Shown here: one piece after another, positions 61,930-64,000 of the stretch | Layout of the letters: each line of letters begins with the position of its first letter | How positions within the stretch are numbered: the stretch's first letter is position 1 | From: Rathayibacter sp. VKM Ac-2879 | GTDB lineage: Bacteria; Actinomycetota; Actinomycetes; Actinomycetales; Microbacteriaceae | NCBI RefSeq assembly: GCF_015351245.1 | Contig: NZ_JADKSO010000005.1 | Location: forward strand, 62,001-126,000 | DNA: 64,000 nt | Reading direction: 5' to 3' | The notes under the pieces: model-generated | The model's input: the letters and a program-made list of their open reading frames with translations, nothing else | The model's database searches: none | Told to the model about the DNA's origin: nothing | Position numbers and translations under genes: made by a program

Positions 61930-62532
61930 GTGCGGCAGAGGACTCTGCAGCCGGCGCTGGTGTTCGAGGACGAGTACCTGCGGGAGCTTCCCGCGGCGAT
62001 GCGGTTCACGGCGATGGCGTTGCACTGGATGGCGGACGATCAGGGGCGCCTGGCGGCGTCCCCGCGGAAGATCTGGGCGGAGCTGTACCTCGAGGACGAG
62101 TCGACATCGGAGAGCGACGTGGAGACACATCTGCTGCGCCTGGCCGAGATCGGGTATCTGTGCCTGTTCGAGGTGGCGGGCCGGCCGTACTTGGCGCTGG
62201 CGAAGCTGTCGACGATCACGCACCCGAACCGGTCGGAGCTGCCCGACCCGCCCCCGCAACCCTGGGAGGCACCTGCTCATGCGCTGGGCAGAACCTTTCA
62301 TGCGGGACGCATGGCTATAGGGGGAGGGGGGGAACAGGGGGAGGGAACCGGGGGAGCCAGTCCGAACACGCTCCCCGACAGCGACCTCGAGAACCTGCCG
62401 TCCCCGTTCTGCGACGAGCACCAGCCGAGGGGAGCGGGCAAGGGCGTGAAGTGCCAGGCCTGCGGGGATGCCCGGATGTACCACCGCACGCTCTCCGACG
62501 AGAGAGCCGCCCGACTCCACCAGCCCGACTGA
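61930..62532 (+). CDS. Phage replication-type winged-helix protein with zinc-like tail
   Basis: 200 aa. The N-terminal 115 residues follow the plan of phage replication-initiation/organiser proteins: EDEYLRELPAAMRFTAMALH, MADDQGRLAASPRKIWAELY, DVETHLLRLAEIGYLCLFEV, AGRPYLALAKLSTITHPNRS. A Gly/Glu/Ser linker follows. The C-terminus has FCDEHQPRGAGKGVKCQACG, a C-x2-H...C-x2-C metal-type motif. GTG with GGGAGGG 6 nt upstream. Likely DNA-binding in element replication (family-level inference). Confidence 0.7.
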   Translation: MRQRTLQPALVFEDEYLRELPAAMRFTAMALHWMADDQGRLAASPRKIWAELYLEDESTSESDVETHLLRLAEIGYLCLFEVAGRPYLALAKLSTITHPNRSELPDPPPQPWEAPAHALGRTFHAGRMAIGGGGEQGEGTGGASPNTLPDSDLENLPSPFCDEHQPRGAGKGVKCQACGDARMYHRTLSDERAARLHQPD

Positions 62533-62581
62533 CAAGGGTCGACCATCAACAGCCCAGCGCCACCCGATCGGAGGACCGACC

Positions 62582-62833
62582 ATGCCGAACCACATCGACA
62601 CCGGAGAGCGCTGCGAGCGCCACGTCGGGGAGGCGTTCCCACCCCGCTGCTACGACTGCGCGGCGCTCGCCGCTGGGGCCGCCGCGCCCCCTGCCGTCAA
62701 GCCCGCGGCCGCCCCTTTCGTCGGCTGCTACGCCGCCATCGAGTGCGAGCGTCATCCCGGGTACTTCCTGCCGTGTGATCGCTGCTGGCGGGATGCTCAC
62801 GCGGTCGATGCGGCGTCGGTCGTCGCCGCGTGA
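62582..62833 (+). CDS. Small protein with two C-x2-H/C-x2-C zinc-type units
   Basis: 83 aa. Unit 1: Cys11, His14, Cys23, Cys26 (CERHVGEAFPPRCYDC). Unit 2: Cys55, His58, Cys65, Cys68 (CERHPGYFLPCDRC). An Ala/Pro linker joins them. GGAGGA-type RBS 8 nt before ATG 62582. The next gene overlaps its stop (GTGA). Function unknown; probably a zinc-stabilised element protein. Short Cys/His-rich proteins occur in actinobacterial phage early regions. Confidence 0.65.
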   Translation: MPNHIDTGERCERHVGEAFPPRCYDCAALAAGAAAPPAVKPAAAPFVGCYAAIECERHPGYFLPCDRCWRDAHAVDAASVVAA

Positions 62834-63747
62834 CGGGCGGGGCGACCTGTTATCGCGGGTGCGTGCGCCGGGGGACGGAGTCGGACGAGGAGCCGGAGCT
62901 GCTGGGCGCCCGTCATGGGGCGTTCTGCGATCGGTGCTTCCTGCGGACGCGCGACGCGCTGCGGACGGTGGCTCAGGTGGCTGCGCACGTGGCGACGATG
63001 GTGGGCATGAAGTCGGGGGACCCGGGGGGCTCGGGCGTGCGCGCGGCGCGGAAGGAGGCGCCGCTGCCCCTGAACGTGCAGGCGTTCGACGATCTGAACC
63101 TGATGTACGAGACGCTGGTGCAGTTCTCGGGCCTCTTCGCCGCGCATCTGCGATTGCGCCGTCCGCCGGCGGCCCTGTTCGCGTGGCGGAACGCGACCGG
63201 CCGGGTGAAGGGCTTCCCTGCTGGGGTGTCGTCGTGGTCGGCGGAGCACGAGACGCAGCTGCAGGCGCAGTGGCTCGGCCACTACCTCGACGCGATCTTC
63301 GTCTCGGCGAGCGCCGACGAGTTCGTCGACGTCCTCGATTTCATGATCGACGAGGTCGCGCACTTCCGGTCGATCGCTGCGCGCTGGCCGCAGACCTGGG
63401 GAGCTCGGTACTCGCGGATGCCCCATCAGCGGATCGGGAATCGCGAGCTGACGGTCGAGGAGACGATCGCGTTTCATCGAGGCGGCGTCATGCCGGACAC
63501 CGCGGAGGGGATCGTCTCGTGCTGGCGGGGACCGAATCGGCAGGCGATTGCCGTCTGTCCGCCGACGCAGGAAGGTGCGCCGATGCGCATTCACTGCGAG
63601 GTGTGCGGGCACGAGTGGTCGGAGAGCGAGTACGAGGCCGATCTGCTGCGGTTCGACGACATGCAGCGCGAGCTGGACAGCTCGAGCGCCGTAACCGATC
63701 ACCTCGTGCGGAAGTACCGCGACCTGCTCGACCTGATCGCCAAGTGA
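62830..63747 (+). CDS. Element protein of unknown function with Cys motifs at both ends
   Basis: 305 aa. N-terminus: Cys7-x3-Cys11 and, later, His29, Cys33-x2-Cys36 (HGAFCDRC). Middle: helical region (DDLNLMYETLVQFSGLFAAH, FVDVLDFMIDEVAHFRSIAA). C-terminus: IHCEVCGHEWSESEYEAD, a zinc-ribbon-like CxxC close to a helical tail ending LVRKYRDLLDLIAK. Coupled to the preceding small zinc-type protein by GTGA overlap. I do not recognise a family. Confidence 0.65.
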   Translation: MTGGATCYRGCVRRGTESDEEPELLGARHGAFCDRCFLRTRDALRTVAQVAAHVATMVGMKSGDPGGSGVRAARKEAPLPLNVQAFDDLNLMYETLVQFSGLFAAHLRLRRPPAALFAWRNATGRVKGFPAGVSSWSAEHETQLQAQWLGHYLDAIFVSASADEFVDVLDFMIDEVAHFRSIAARWPQTWGARYSRMPHQRIGNRELTVEETIAFHRGGVMPDTAEGIVSCWRGPNRQAIAVCPPTQEGAPMRIHCEVCGHEWSESEYEADLLRFDDMQRELDSSSAVTDHLVRKYRDLLDLIAK

Positions 63748-63816
63748 CGGCGCTCGCCGGGGTGCGTGACCGTGACCCGTCGTCGTCGGCCGCGCGGTAC
63801 GCCTTTCGGGCGCGCG

Positions 63817-63848
63817 GGGTGTCGGTACTGCCGACACCCTCAGTACCG
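63817..63848 (+). promoter_or_regulatory. Two mutually exclusive hairpins before the last partial gene
   Basis: GGGTGTCGG-TACTG-CCGACACCC (63817-63839, 9-bp perfect stem) overlaps CGGTACTG...CAGTACCG (63823-63848, 8-bp perfect stem). Only one can form at a time in RNA. The 63748-63898 gap holds no gene. Possible attenuator, or as DNA, overlapping operator sites. Confidence 0.45.
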
Positions 63849-63898
63849 CTTAGCCCACCGTCAGGGGTGCGCAGCAGTTCGTACCCTCTGGTGGCCCG

Positions 63899-64000
63899 AT
63901 GAGCGCGGCGGATGAGCGGCGGGCGTGGTCGCTGGCGCTGGGCGCGGATCCGCTGCTGACGCCGACTGCGCGATTCGTGCTGGTGTACCTCGGGCACGTG
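63899..64000 (+). CDS. Partial element gene, probable helix-turn-helix protein (3' cut by window)
   Basis: Begins at ATG 63899 and is open to the window end: 34 codons. The start (DERRAWSLALGADPLL, TPTARFVLVYLGHV) resembles the first winged-helix of element replication initiators (pattern L-T-x-x-A-R-x-V-L). Too short to assign. Confidence 0.45.
   Translation, partial: MSAADERRAWSLALGADPLLTPTARFVLVYLGHV

Larger units (their letters stand above)
58758..64000. mobile_element. Left part of an integrated prophage or integrative element
   Basis: From the ychF stop onward the gene content changes to integrase, XRE repressor, divergent control region, Xis-like protein, and small tightly overlapping early genes, one with a phage replication-type winged helix. 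This is the layout of a lysogeny module plus early region. The right boundary is outside the window, and no structural or conjugation genes are seen, so prophage versus integrative element is undecided. Confidence 0.75.

Noticed and set aside
62350-63902. Treating the extension of the 61596 frame as a genuine long C-terminal domain
   Set aside because: The extension is Arg/Ser/Ala rich and out of frame with three genes that have ribosome sites, motifs and coupled starts.

Overview
The window is high-GC DNA with dense, mostly real genes on both strands and no gene-free gap longer than about 300 bases. It looks like chromosome from an actinobacterium of the Microbacteriaceae (Rathayibacter/Clavibacter-like; genus not proven). 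The evidence is: a SigH/RsrA-type sigma and anti-sigma pair, a fused Kgd-type 2-oxoglutarate enzyme, a GuaB1-type protein, mycothiol conjugate amidase, cell-wall-binding repeat 2 proteins, and many genes whose start codon lies 6-8 nt after a TANNNT -10 box (leaderless transcripts, common in Actinobacteria). No tRNA, rRNA or CRISPR array was seen.

Layout. 1-4639: stress sigma factor (5' end cut by the window) and its zinc anti-sigma factor, facing kgd. 4858-9939: GuaB1, then a divalent-metal cluster with CorA and two DUF21/CBS (CNNM/CorC) membrane proteins; a small acidic, proline-rich upstream ORF precedes the first. 9964-10812: NnrD repair enzyme. 11026-13887: an extracytosolic flavin electron-transfer module made of an FMN-binding lipoprotein, ApbE, and a fused NqrB/RnfD-like and FNR protein. 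13941-18054: GT87-like membrane protein, thiamine-binding protein, MFS exporter with a palindromic operator candidate, zinc alcohol dehydrogenase. 18079-21193: histidine kinase, a membrane kinase-like protein without a recognisable ATP site, and a LuxR-type regulator. 21289-24006: methionine sulfhydrylation genes metX and metZ. 24214-33614: SDR, phosphoribosyltransferase, S51-like peptidase, ung, GNAT, lemA/M48 protease, AlkX/YcaQ-like glycosylase with a TetR regulator, AI-2E exporter, threonine ammonia-lyase.

33708-58757 is a conserved actinobacterial block. The set greA, DUF4307, mca, small membrane protein, hemolysin III, cis-prenyl transferase, PIN-PhoH, fumarase, DUF4245, xseB/xseA, ispH, glpX, ychF recalls the Mycobacterium tuberculosis Rv1080c-Rv1112 neighbourhood (from memory). 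It is interspersed with local genes: aminotransferase, acyl-CoA dehydrogenase, orphan prepilin peptidase, FAD monooxygenase, carbonic anhydrase, fba, rmuC, and two secreted paralogues with a lysozyme-like domain.

58780-64000 is the left end of an integrated element (prophage or integrative element) abutting the 3' end of ychF. It carries a tyrosine integrase, an XRE repressor, a divergent control region, an Xis-like protein, and small early genes. The early genes include a phage replication-type winged-helix protein and several proteins with repeated C-x2-H / C-x2-C zinc-type motifs. The element runs past the window end.
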